Shown here: positions 1-12,007 of the stretch, one piece after another
Position numbering within the stretch: position 1 is the first letter of the stretch
How the letters are laid out: every line of letters starts with the position of its first letter
Assembly (NCBI RefSeq): GCF_018141545.1
Contig: NZ_CP064356.1
Coordinates: forward strand, 2,617,001-2,681,000
From: Miltoncostaea oceani
Lineage (GTDB): Bacteria; Actinomycetota; Thermoleophilia; Miltoncostaeales; Miltoncostaeaceae
Direction of reading: 5' to 3'
DNA length: 64,000 bases
Translations under genes and position numbers: made by a program
Notes under the pieces: model-generated
Database searches by the model: none
What the model saw: only the letters and a program-made list of their open reading frames with translations
Told to the model about the DNA's origin: nothing

Positions 1-1140
1 CCAGACGAGGACGCGCAGACCCGGATCGGCGAGCGCGACGCGCAGCACCCCCTCGACGTCCTCCGGCTCGGCCCGGCCCTCACGGAGGCGCGCCGCGAAC
101 GCCTCGACCCGGGCGACGGCGGCGGCGCGGTCACGATCGAAGCGGCGGTCGACGAGGGACTGGAGGCGACGGCGCGACGGCTCGGCGACCGCGGCCGCGG
201 TGAGCGCCGCGACCGCGGTGGCGACCGCCGACCCACCGCCGAGCGGGACCGCGACGAGAAGGGCCACGCCCGCGAAGACCACCACGAGCAGCAGCGTGAG
301 CGTCGCCCACGCGAGCGTGCGGCTGATGGCGCGGTCGACGTCGAACAGGCCGTGCCGCAGCATCGCGACCGCGACCGCCGTCACGAGCGCGACGTACATG
401 ACGACGAACGGGATGGGCGCCACGTCCTCCACGTCGCCTCCGAGGAGGACGCCGGTCAGGCAGATCGCGAACGCCGCCGGGATCAACCCCGCGGCGACGG
501 CGAGCCACTTGAGCTGGACGCGCGGGACCCCCTCGGCGCGTCGGAACCGCACCACCATCGCGGCCGCGGCGAGGACGAGCGCCGCCCCCGTCACCGGCAA
601 CCCCACGACGGCGAGGACCGTCGCCGGGCCGTCCAGACCCGCCGGACCCGGTCGTGGCAGGTCGGCGTACGGCCCCTCGAGCGGGTCCTCGCGCAGGACG
701 CCCGAGACGGCGACGGCGACCGGCCCGGCGACCGCGAGGACCGCGACCGGGCGCCACCGCGGCGACGGGGGCCGCCCGTCGGGGAAGAGGAGCAGCAGGA
801 GGGCGGCGAGGGAGAAGACGGGCAGCCAGTCGAGGCTGAACGCGAGGGCGGCCACCGGGGCGCCCGGCAGGTCTCCGGCGGCGTCCGCCCAGGAGGCGAA
901 CGCCGCGTCCGCGGCCCCGGTCAGTCCCAGCAGGGCGACGAGGGGACCGATCGCACCGGAGCCCGGTGTGCGTGCGATCGCGACACCGGCCCCGACCGCA
1001 GGCAGCGCCACCAGGAGCGTCGTCGCCGGGCCCCACGCGCTCGCCGGGTCCGCGTCGGCGGCGCGCGCGACGAGCACGACCGCGACGGCTGCCACCGCGA
1101 GGACCGCTGACGACCATGCCACGACGAGGGGCGCGCGCAC
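1..1140 (-). CDS. Sensor histidine kinase-like membrane protein, C-terminus cut by window edge
   Basis: The frame is open from a GTG at 1140 to the window edge (380 codons), so the C-terminus is missing. The visible part has about eight hydrophobic segments. It carries hallmarks of actinobacterial sensor kinases: FPDGRPPSPRWRPV after a membrane helix, EGVPRVQLKWLA before the next helix pair, LRHGLFDVDRAISRTL, and a basic RRRLQSLVDRRFDRDR linker where the membrane part meets a cytoplasmic domain. Family knowledge predicts a HisKA_3/HATPase module beyond the edge, but none is visible. The GTG start is chosen because it precedes the first helix; its Shine-Dalgarno sequence is weak. It could instead be a non-kinase membrane protein of the same architecture. 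Confidence 0.72.
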   Translation of the reverse strand, partial: MRAPLVVAWSSAVLAVAAVAVVLVARAADADPASAWGPATTLLVALPAVGAGVAIARTPGSGAIGPLVALLGLTGAADAAFASWADAAGDLPGAPVAALAFSLDWLPVFSLAALLLLLFPDGRPPSPRWRPVAVLAVAGPVAVAVSGVLREDPLEGPYADLPRPGPAGLDGPATVLAVVGLPVTGAALVLAAAAMVVRFRRAEGVPRVQLKWLAVAAGLIPAAFAICLTGVLLGGDVEDVAPIPFVVMYVALVTAVAVAMLRHGLFDVDRAISRTLAWATLTLLLVVVFAGVALLVAVPLGGGSAVATAVAALTAAAVAEPSRRRLQSLVDRRFDRDRAAAVARVEAFAARLREGRAEPEDVEGVLRVALADPGLRVLVW

Positions 1141-1227
1141 GCGGCGATCATCCCACCACCGCGCCCCGACGCCATCCGTGCCACCACGCAGGCCCGGGGC
1201 GGTCACCCCCGCGCCACGCGCCGGGGG

Positions 1228-1536
1228 TCAGGCCTCGCGGAGGACGGCGTCGAGGAGGCCAGGGAAGCGGGCGTCGAGCTCCTCGCGGCGGAGCCACGTG
1301 TTGCGGCGGGTGCCCTCGTCCTGCTGGGCGATGACGCCGGCGAGGCGGAGGGTCTTGAAGTGGTGGCTCGCCGTCGACTTCGTCACCTCGAGGACGACGT
1401 GGCCGCACGGGACGGGCCCGGAGCACGAGAGCTGACGCACGATCTCGAGGCGCACCGGGTCCGAGAGCGCCTGGAGCACGGACACCATGTCCACGCCCGC
1501 CAGGTCGACCTGGTCGATCTCCTGCACGCCCTCCAT
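1228..1536 (-). CDS. ArsR-family transcriptional repressor
   Basis: A protein of about 102 residues with the ArsR winged-helix fold. It has LQALSDPVRLEIVRQL for helices 1-2, KSTASHHFKTLRLAGVI as the recognition helix and turn, and a short wing with GTRRNTWLR. It is probably a cytoplasmic DNA-binding dimer. The chosen ATG has GGGGA seven bases upstream; a GTG at 1551 in the same frame lacks a ribosome site. It is divergent from the MFS exporter at 1667 and very likely represses it through the AT-rich site between them. The cysteines in the CSGPVPCG stretch could take part in sensing, but the inducer cannot be read from the sequence. Confidence 0.88.
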   Translation of the reverse strand: MEGVQEIDQVDLAGVDMVSVLQALSDPVRLEIVRQLSCSGPVPCGHVVLEVTKSTASHHFKTLRLAGVIAQQDEGTRRNTWLRREELDARFPGLLDAVLREA

Positions 1537-1557
1537 CGCCACGTCCCCCACGTGTTG

Positions 1558-1587
1558 TTTGACCGTTATCGAAATAAGAGGTACGGT
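1558..1587 (+). promoter_or_regulatory. MFS promoter with overlapping ArsR-type operator
   Basis: TTGACC (1558-1563) and TACGGT (1582-1587) are 18 bases apart and fit a sigma-70 type promoter reading toward the MFS gene. TTATCGAAATAA (1566-1577) lies inside the spacer and has inverted TTAT/ATAA ends. It is one of the few AT-rich spots in the region. Its position between promoter elements and between the divergent repressor and exporter suggests it is the operator. Binding itself is inferred. Confidence 0.5.
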
Positions 1588-1666
1588 CCCGGTCGAACTT
1601 TACGGGGTCGCCGTGCCGCGCGCCAGCGGGGCGGCCCCCTCCCCGGTCCCCGTCGGAGGACGCATC

Positions 1667-3151
1667 GTGTCATCGACCACCCCGGCCACACCCGCGGCCA
1701 CCCCCTCCAGCCCACCGCCGACCGCGGCGGCACGCGGCCCGGTCCGCCTCGACCGTCGCGCCTGGGCCGCCCTCCTCACGCTCTGCGGCGCCCTCTTCCT
1801 CGACGCCCTCGACGTCTCCATGGTGGGCGTCGCCCTCCCGTCGATCCGCAGCGACCTGGGGATGTCGACCAGCTCGCTCCAGTGGGTCGTCAGCGCCTAC
1901 GTCCTCGGCTACGGCGGCTTCCTGCTGCTCGGCGGCCGCGCCGCCGACCTCCTCGGCCGGCGACGCATGTTCCTCATCTCGCTCGGCGTCTTCGTCGTCG
2001 CGTCCGCCCTCGGGGGCCTCGTCGACGACGGCTCCCTCCTCATCGCGACCCGCTTCGTGAAGGGCGTCAGCGCCGCGTTCACCGCCCCCGCCGGCCTCTC
2101 CATCATCACGACGAGCTTCCCCGAGGGCCCCGTCCGCAACAAGGCGCTGTCGATCTACACCGCCACCGGCGCCATCGGGTTCTCGCTCGGCCTCGTCGTC
2201 GGCGGCCTGCTGACCGAGGCGGGCTGGCGCTGGGTGTTCCTGCTCCCCGTCCCCGTCGCCCTCGTCATCCTCGCCGCCGCGTTCCGGTTCGTCCCCGACA
2301 GCGGCCGCCCCGAGGGACCGCGCCGCTCCTTCGACGTCGCCGGGGCGACCACCATCACCGCCGGGATGCTGCTGCTCGTCTACTCCGTGGTCGAGGCCCC
2401 CGACGTCGGGTGGGGATCGACCCGCACCCTCCTGTCCCTCGCCGGCGCGGCGGCGCTGATCGCCGCGTTCGTCGCCACCGAGCTCCGCTCCCGGGCCCCG
2501 CTCGTGCGGCTCGGGATCCTCCGCTCCGGCGCCCTCGTCCGCGCCAACCTCGGCGCGATGGCCCTCTTCGGGTCGTGGGTCGGCTTCCAGTTCATCGTGA
2601 CGCTGTACCTGCAGAACCTGCGGGGGTGGTCGCCGCTCGAGACGGGGCTCGCCCTCTTCCCCGCCGGCCTCGTCGTCGTCCTGATCGCTCCGCGCATGGG
2701 GACCGTCGTCGCCCGGTACGGGGTCGTGCGGCCGATCGTCGCGGGCCTGACGTCCGTCGCGGTCGGGTACGCGCTGTTCCTGCCGATCGGCCTCGACTCC
2801 GGCTACGCCGTCGCGGTGCTGCCGACCATGCTGCTCAGCGGCCTCGGCTTCGCCCTCGCCTTCGGGCCGCTGAACATGGCGGCGACGAACGGCATCGCCG
2901 CCCACGAGCAGGGGCTCGCCGGCGGCCTCGTGAACACGTCGTTCCAGTTCGGCGGGGCGCTCGTGCTCGCCGTCGTCACCGCCGTCGATGCCGCCGCCGC
3001 CGGACCGGGGGGATCACCCGCCGACGTCATGCAGGGGTACCGCGCGGCGATCGTGGTGTCGCTCGCCGCCGCCGTCCTCGGCGTCGTCGCCACCGTCGCG
3101 CGACGGCGCGACCGCGCCCCCCGCGTCGTGGGCGAGCCGGTCGAGGGGTGA
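1667..3151 (+). CDS. MFS drug-efflux transporter, DHA2 (EmrB/QacA) type
   Basis: A 494-residue inner-membrane proton-coupled exporter with about 14 hydrophobic segments. Motif A appears as GGRAADLLGRRRMFL in the loop after TM2. LDALDVSMVGVALPSI in TM1 matches the DHA2 drug-exporter signature. The GTG at 1667 follows GGAGGA six bases upstream. An in-frame GTG at 1487 would overlap the divergent repressor and encode a non-hydrophobic leader, so it is rejected. The substrate is unknown. A strong GC hairpin just after the stop ends transcription toward the converging atp operon. Divergence from an ArsR gene suggests inducible drug or metabolite export. Confidence 0.92.
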   Translation: MSSTTPATPAATPSSPPPTAAARGPVRLDRRAWAALLTLCGALFLDALDVSMVGVALPSIRSDLGMSTSSLQWVVSAYVLGYGGFLLLGGRAADLLGRRRMFLISLGVFVVASALGGLVDDGSLLIATRFVKGVSAAFTAPAGLSIITTSFPEGPVRNKALSIYTATGAIGFSLGLVVGGLLTEAGWRWVFLLPVPVALVILAAAFRFVPDSGRPEGPRRSFDVAGATTITAGMLLLVYSVVEAPDVGWGSTRTLLSLAGAAALIAAFVATELRSRAPLVRLGILRSGALVRANLGAMALFGSWVGFQFIVTLYLQNLRGWSPLETGLALFPAGLVVVLIAPRMGTVVARYGVVRPIVAGLTSVAVGYALFLPIGLDSGYAVAVLPTMLLSGLGFALAFGPLNMAATNGIAAHEQGLAGGLVNTSFQFGGALVLAVVTAVDAAAAGPGGSPADVMQGYRAAIVVSLAAAVLGVVATVARRRDRAPRVVGEPVEG

Positions 3152-3156
3152 CGCAC

Positions 3157-3186
3157 GCGGGGCGGGGCCGCACGGCCCCGCCCCGC
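3157..3186. terminator. Bidirectional hairpin terminator between MFS and atpC
   Basis: GCGGGGCGGGGCCG (3157-3170) pairs perfectly with 3173-3186 around a two-base CA centre, a 14-bp GC-only stem. It starts six bases after the MFS stop and ends six bases before the atpC stop, so it can end transcription from both sides. There is no T-tract, as is usual in such GC-rich genomes. Confidence 0.75.
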
Positions 3187-3191
3187 GACGA

Positions 3192-5970
<2,779 letters not shown>

Positions 5971-5977
5971 CCCCTGC

Positions 5978-7558
<1,581 letters not shown>

Positions 7559-7610
7559 CTGGAAGGCGTCACCTTTCTCTGCTCAGGTCGGGAAGTCGTG
7601 GGGTCGGGCG

Positions 7611-8174
7611 TCAGGCGGTGGCGGCGGAGGAGTCGACGGCGTCCACGTGGGCGCGCCGCATCGAGTGCCGCAGCTCGTCGAGGCGGTGCCGCACCGAGCC
7701 GTCCACCACCGAGTCGCCGACCCGCAGCACGAGGCCGCCGACGATGTCGGGGTCGACCGTCTCGGTCATGCGGACCTCGGCGCCGGTCTTCGCGCGGATC
7801 TGCTCGACGATCCGCTCGCGCAGGTCGGCCGGCAGCGGCACGGCCGTGACGGCCTCGACGTCGATCCGGTTCTCCGCCCGGGAGACCCGGTCGGAGAACG
7901 CGCCGGCGATCGCCGGGAGGTCGTGGAGGCGACCCCGGTCGGCGAGCACGCGGAGGAAGTTCAGGACGAGCGGGTGCGCGCCCTCGGCCACCCCCTCGAC
8001 CACGGCCTTGCGGTGGGCCGCGTTGACCTCGGGGTCGGTGAGCGCCGCGCGGAGCTCCGCCGATCCCTCGAGGGCGGCCGCGAAGGACGCGATGTCCTCG
8101 GCGACCGGGGTGACGGCCGACGAGTCGAGGGCCGCCTCGTAGAGCGCCTCGGCGTATGTGGCCTCGACGCTCAC
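7611..8174 (-). CDS. atpH: F1 ATP synthase delta subunit
   Basis: A 187-residue delta/OSCP subunit that joins the peripheral stalk to the top of F1. YAEALYEAALDS matches the N-terminal YAxALFExA signature, and the C-terminal TVDPDIVGGLVLRVGDSVVDGSVRHRLDEL is the conserved delta tail with its GG and S/R residues. Standard length, without the b-delta fusion seen in mycobacteria. The GTG start overlaps the atpF stop by four bases. Confidence 0.95.
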   Translation of the reverse strand: MSVEATYAEALYEAALDSSAVTPVAEDIASFAAALEGSAELRAALTDPEVNAAHRKAVVEGVAEGAHPLVLNFLRVLADRGRLHDLPAIAGAFSDRVSRAENRIDVEAVTAVPLPADLRERIVEQIRAKTGAEVRMTETVDPDIVGGLVLRVGDSVVDGSVRHRLDELRHSMRRAHVDAVDSSAATA

Positions 8175-8767
8175 GAGGTGCTCGAGCCCCCGTTGGCGGT
8201 CGCGACGCCGCTCAGGTCGGCCTCGGCGATCGCCTCCTCGATGAGGCGCCGGTGGTCGGCGTCGTCGAGGCTCTTGCGCGACACCTTCTCGGCGGCGAGC
8301 AGGGCGATGTCGACCACCTCGTCGCGCAGGCCGCTAGCGGCCTGACGCGCCTGGGCGTCGATCTGCGAGCCCGCGTCCGCGAGGACGCGCTCCCGCTGGA
8401 TCTGACCCTGGGCGACGAGCTCGGCACGCTGCGACTCACCCTCCTTGCGACCCTGGTCGCGCAGCGAGTCCGCCTCCTTGCGGGCCTCGATCAGCTTCGA
8501 CTTGTACTCCTCCAGGAGGGCGGTGGCCTCGTTCCGGCCGCGCTCCGCCTCCTCGATGCTCTCGGCGATGTCGCGGCGCCGCTTCTCGATCAGTTCGCCG
8601 ACCGGGCCGAAGACGTACTTCTTCATGATGAACAGCGTGATCCCGAACATCACGAGGGTCCACACCATCAGCCCCGGGCTGATCTGGAGGAGCGGGTTGT
8701 CGCTCTCCTCGCTGACCGGTTCGGCCTGGAGTGGCAACGCGTTCAGGTAGGTGAGGAGATTGCCCAT
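8171..8767 (-). CDS. atpF: Fo ATP synthase subunit b (peripheral stalk)
   Basis: A 198-residue b subunit with one membrane helix near residues 32-52 (PGLMVWTLVMFGITLFIMKK). A long charged coiled coil follows, with KRRRDIAESIEEAERGRNEA at its head. The dimer forms the stator that holds delta and the alpha3beta3 ring against the a subunit. It lies 12 bases after atpE and overlaps atpH. Only one b gene is present, so a homodimer is expected. The helix is preceded by about 30 mostly polar residues, longer than in Escherichia coli. Confidence 0.95.
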   Translation of the reverse strand: MGNLLTYLNALPLQAEPVSEESDNPLLQISPGLMVWTLVMFGITLFIMKKYVFGPVGELIEKRRRDIAESIEEAERGRNEATALLEEYKSKLIEARKEADSLRDQGRKEGESQRAELVAQGQIQRERVLADAGSQIDAQARQAASGLRDEVVDIALLAAEKVSRKSLDDADHRRLIEEAIAEADLSGVATANGGSSTS

Positions 8768-8779
8768 CGGTTCCCCGAT

Positions 8780-9019
8780 CTAGCCGATGAAGAAGGCGAC
8801 GAAGCCCATCAGCAGCGCGTAGAACACGATGGCCTCCGTGAGGGCGAGGCCGAGGAACATGAGCGAGGTCAGCTCGCCGCGCAGCTCCGGCTGGCGGCCG
8901 ACGGCCTCGACGGTCTTGCCCATGAGGTAGCCCACGCCGATGCCCGGGCCGATGGCGCCGAACGCGGTGGCCAGGCCGAGCGCCAGGACCTTTGCCGCAT
9001 CCTCGATGTTGCCTTCCAT
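8780..9019 (-). CDS. atpE: Fo ATP synthase subunit c (rotor ring)
   Basis: A 79-residue helical hairpin. The first helix has the GPGIGVGYLMGK glycine-rich face, the polar loop has RQP (residues 42-44), and the second helix carries the ion-binding Glu62 in GLALTEAIVFY. The residue after Glu is Ala and the first helix has no Gln/Ser sodium ligands, so the ring should carry protons rather than sodium; this is inference from known c-ring signatures. The start has AGGAGAG upstream, a strong ribosome site that suits the high copy number of c. Confidence 0.97.
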   Translation of the reverse strand: MEGNIEDAAKVLALGLATAFGAIGPGIGVGYLMGKTVEAVGRQPELRGELTSLMFLGLALTEAIVFYALLMGFVAFFIG

Positions 9020-9041
9020 CAGATGTCTCTCCTTTGGATTG

Positions 9042-9914
9042 TCAGTGCGATGACTCGACGGCGAAGCCGATGTAGATGCCGCTGAGCATCGCGAAGATGA
9101 AGGCCTGGAGGCCGGCGACCAGCAGCCACTCGAAGACCCAGAAGAACACCCCGACGGGGAGGGCGATGAGCCCGAAGAAGTTCCCCAGCAGGACCATGAA
9201 GCCGGCGGCCATGATGATGAGCAGGTGGCCGGCGAGCAGGTTGGCGAACAGTCGCACGGAGAGGCTCACGAGACGGAGGATCTGCGAGAGCACCTCGATG
9301 CCGAAGATGATCGGCTGGATCGCCTTGGGGGCGTCCGGGACGAGCGTCTTCAGGTACCCGAGCACCCCGTGCGCCCGGACCCCCTCGTAGTTGTAGACGA
9401 GGAAGGTCACCACGGTCAGCGCCAGCGTGACGTTGATGTTCGCGGTGGCCGCGTAGAGGGCGAAGTCGGGGATCGGCCCGATCCAGCTGGCGTGGCTGAC
9501 CGGTAGCGGGATGAAGCTCACCAGGTTGCTGACCAGGATGAACAGGAACAGCGTGGCGATGTACGGGAAGTAGCGGTTGTACACCGAGGTCGTGAGCGTC
9601 GGCCGGGCGATCTGCTTCTCGGCGAACTCGTAGGCCATCTCGACGATGTTCTGGGACTTGGTCGGCTTCATCTTGAGGCCGCCGCGGATCACCAGGCCCA
9701 TCGCGATGCAGATGACGCTCGCGAGGAACAGGTAGAAGACGGCCTTGTTGATCGACAGGTCGAGCGGGCCGAGCTCGATCGACACCCAGGGGTCGAGCTT
9801 GAACTCCTCGGACGGATCGAACTCCGCCCCGGCCGCCATGCCGGCGGCGGGGAGCGCGAGCAGCGTCGTGAGCGCGGCGACGGCCGCGATGCGGACCCTC
9901 GATGCGGCGGTCAC
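9042..9914 (-). CDS. atpB: Fo ATP synthase subunit a
   Basis: A 290-residue membrane subunit that, with c, forms the two proton half-channels. The essential Arg lies in LSVRLFANLLAGHLL at about residue 220, and GLQAFIFAMLSGIYIG in the last helix is typical. The first 30 residues look like a signal sequence (AAVAALTTLLALPAAGMAAG), which places the N-terminus outside, as in other actinobacteria. The GTG start overlaps the atpI stop by four bases. A longer frame extends upstream but overlaps atpI almost completely and is rejected. Confidence 0.95.
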   Translation of the reverse strand: MTAASRVRIAAVAALTTLLALPAAGMAAGAEFDPSEEFKLDPWVSIELGPLDLSINKAVFYLFLASVICIAMGLVIRGGLKMKPTKSQNIVEMAYEFAEKQIARPTLTTSVYNRYFPYIATLFLFILVSNLVSFIPLPVSHASWIGPIPDFALYAATANINVTLALTVVTFLVYNYEGVRAHGVLGYLKTLVPDAPKAIQPIIFGIEVLSQILRLVSLSVRLFANLLAGHLLIIMAAGFMVLLGNFFGLIALPVGVFFWVFEWLLVAGLQAFIFAMLSGIYIGFAVESSH

Positions 9915-10303
9915 TGCGGCGCGCCCTTGGGCACGCGGGAACGCTGCGCGTAGAGCGCGGTGCGGCCGAGGAGATCGAACGTGAAGCACGTGATGAACAC
10001 ACCCGCGGCGATCAGTCCGGCCTCCTCCGAGTAACGAAGCGCGATGACGAACAGCACGAGCGCCGTCAACCAGGCCCGTGCGATGAAGGACACGCCGGAC
10101 ATGCCGACGGCGGCCGTGGCCGAGAGGCCGAACGACCACTTGGCGGTCGTGATGGAGATGCCCCAGTTGACGCACCAGAGCAGGAACCCGATGAACCAGC
10201 CGGACCAGTCACCCCCGGCCACCAGGACGATCGGCAGCGTGAGCACCCCGACGATGATGCCGATCCCCGAGAGGAGGGCCTTCGCCATGGGGGGCGGGTA
10301 CAC
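9911..10303 (-). CDS. atpI: Small membrane protein at AtpI position
   Basis: A 130-residue protein with four hydrophobic segments (roughly residues 7-30, 33-50, 64-90 and 95-115) and a basic C-terminus (RSRVPKGAPQ). Position directly ahead of atpB and the four-helix design match the AtpI/UncI family, which helps c-ring assembly in some bacteria; sequence identity to AtpI is weak by eye. The GTG at 10303 has GAGGA a few bases upstream and is preferred to the ATG at 10288, which has none. It is first in the operon, about 125 bases after the likely transcription start. Confidence 0.75.
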   Translation of the reverse strand: MYPPPMAKALLSGIGIIVGVLTLPIVLVAGGDWSGWFIGFLLWCVNWGISITTAKWSFGLSATAAVGMSGVSFIARAWLTALVLFVIALRYSEEAGLIAAGVFITCFTFDLLGRTALYAQRSRVPKGAPQ

Positions 10304-10433
10304 GCTGTCCTCGTCGGAGGCGACCTGCGGTGCGTCGGGCAGAGAGGGGTGCTGCGGTGTGATTCAGGGTCCTCCGAGCGGATCCGGGACACAGCACGTC
10401 GACGGCGCACAGCGTCGGCCGACGAGCCGGACC

Positions 10434-10439
10434 ACTATA
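10434..10439 (-). promoter_or_regulatory. Probable -10 of the atp operon promoter
   Basis: On the minus strand this hexamer reads TATAGT, close to the TATAAT consensus and rare in this GC-rich window. It faces atpI and implies a leader of about 125 bases. No convincing -35 is seen 16-19 bases upstream. The rest of the 10304-10629 gap holds no open frame I can support; it is the divergent control region of the atp operon and the secreted protein on the plus strand. Confidence 0.5.
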
Positions 10440-10629
10440 CCCGGCGCGCACCCGCCGGGGAGGTGGTGGGGCGGCCCCGGGACGCTTGTCAGGCCGGGAA
10501 CGGCCCATTCCAAGGACAACCGGCGTGATCGACGAAATCAGCGGGACGATGCCCCGGAGCCCCCTCCCCCGCGCGCCCCACCCTTTCGTCCAGTTGCCCC
10601 GCCCCGGGATCGACGCAAGGATCGCCGCC

Positions 10630-11973
10630 ATGCGGCCTCTCCGTGCTCTCGGCCTGTGCGCGCTCGCGGGGGCCGTCGGCCTCGCGACCGCGTCGACCGC
10701 CACCGCGCGCGTCAGCATCCTCGACGACGACCCCGAGGCGATCGCCCGGGCCGTCCAGCCGCAGCCCGACGGGTCGCCGGGCCTCGGCGCCGCCGACGGG
10801 ATCCTCCAGGTCAACACGAAGCCGCCCGTCCTGGGCGCCCGCCAGCGCGTCGTGCGCCTGCCGGCGGACGACCTCGTCGGCCGCACGCCGTCGCGGATGG
10901 CGGCCTACATCCGCGCGGCGATCAAGGGCGCGGGGTCGCAGCGCACGATCATCGACGAGCTCGGCCCGGCCTTCCGCGGCCGCAACGGCGACAACCTGGC
11001 GGCCGCCCTCGCGATCCTCGCCGACGAGGCGACGTCCGACGCGATCGAGGAGTCCCGCGCGCGCCGCGTCCACGTGTACGTCCCCGCGGCCGGCGACCTG
11101 CTCACCGGCGCCGACTGGGCGGGCGCCCGCCTGGCGATGGCCCGCGCCGGCGGCGTCTGGCTGCGGACGTCCCCCTCCTCCGGCGCGTGGACGGGCGCCC
11201 AGTGGCAGACCTGGCCGGCCGAGATGGCCCGCCTGCTCGCCGCGACGGGCTCGTCGGGCTCGCGCGTCCACGTGGTGCTCGCCGGGGACCAGGCCGCCGC
11301 GTGGCGGGCGGCCCGCACCGGCGCGGCGTGCCCCGTCCTCGGCAACGGCCCCGGGGCCCAGCGCCTCGGCGCCGCGATGACGGCCTTCGTCGCCGAGTTC
11401 CGGCGGGCGATGCCCGCCCCCGGCGCGGACGGCCCCGCCGCCTGCCTGACCGGCCCCGTCGTCCCCGACGCCGGCGCGGCGGCGCTCGAGGCGGCCGCGA
11501 CGCGCCCCGGCCTCGAGATCGCGCCCCTCGGGATCCCCCCGCTCGTCGCGGGCGAGCCGGCGCAGCTGACGGTGCAGGTCGGCTCCGACCCGTTCGGCCT
11601 GGCCGCGGCCTCCGGGCTGGCCCCCGAGGACGTCTGGGGCTCGAAGGCCGCCTACGTCCGCCTGACCGCGCCCGGCACGGTGACGGCCGCCTCCGTCGAC
11701 GGCGACGGGGCCGCGCGGTTCTCGTTCGTGCCGTCGGCGCCCGGTCCCGTGACCGCCGTGCTCGTGCTGACGGCCCCGATCGCCGACCGCATGGCGCGGG
11801 CCCGCACGGGCGTCTCCGCCGACCTGCTCGGGCCGCTCCGGCGCGTGGGGGCGACGGTGCTGCCGCCCCGCGCGGTCGCGGCGCCCGGCGCGTGGTCGGT
11901 CACGGTCCCGATCGCGCCGGCCGGCGGTGCTCCCGGCGACCCCCTCGCCCAGGTGATCGCCCCGCCCTCCTGA
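10630..11973 (+). CDS. Secreted protein of unknown function
   Basis: I do not recognise the family. The ATG at 10630 has AAGGA nine bases upstream and opens a clear signal peptide (RPLRALGLCALAGAVGLATA, then ASTATA at the cleavage region); an in-frame ATG-like start at 10486 only adds a non-hydrophobic leader. The mature part of about 420 residues is Ala/Gly/Pro-rich. It has a helical first half and, near residues 340-400, a beta-rich segment (YVRLTAPGTVTAASV) that looks like an Ig-like or carbohydrate-binding sandwich. Two cysteines (around residues 235 and 275) could pair outside the cell. It sits alone on the plus strand between wecA and atpI. Confidence 0.72.
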   Translation: MRPLRALGLCALAGAVGLATASTATARVSILDDDPEAIARAVQPQPDGSPGLGAADGILQVNTKPPVLGARQRVVRLPADDLVGRTPSRMAAYIRAAIKGAGSQRTIIDELGPAFRGRNGDNLAAALAILADEATSDAIEESRARRVHVYVPAAGDLLTGADWAGARLAMARAGGVWLRTSPSSGAWTGAQWQTWPAEMARLLAATGSSGSRVHVVLAGDQAAAWRAARTGAACPVLGNGPGAQRLGAAMTAFVAEFRRAMPAPGADGPAACLTGPVVPDAGAAALEAAATRPGLEIAPLGIPPLVAGEPAQLTVQVGSDPFGLAAASGLAPEDVWGSKAAYVRLTAPGTVTAASVDGDGAARFSFVPSAPGPVTAVLVLTAPIADRMARARTGVSADLLGPLRRVGATVLPPRAVAAPGAWSVTVPIAPAGGAPGDPLAQVIAPPS

Positions 11974-12007
11974 GCACCCGCCGGGTCCGCGGACCCGGCG
12001 CGCGGCG

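Noticed and set aside
200-1435. 411-residue plus-strand frame and similar Arg/Pro-rich frames near the left edge
   Set aside because: They are antisense to the sensor-kinase-like gene and the ArsR gene, whose frames show real motifs and membrane helices.
1670-2905. Long Glu/Gly-rich minus-strand frame opposite the MFS gene
   Set aside because: Typical shadow frame of a GC-rich gene; the plus strand encodes a recognisable 14-TM exporter.
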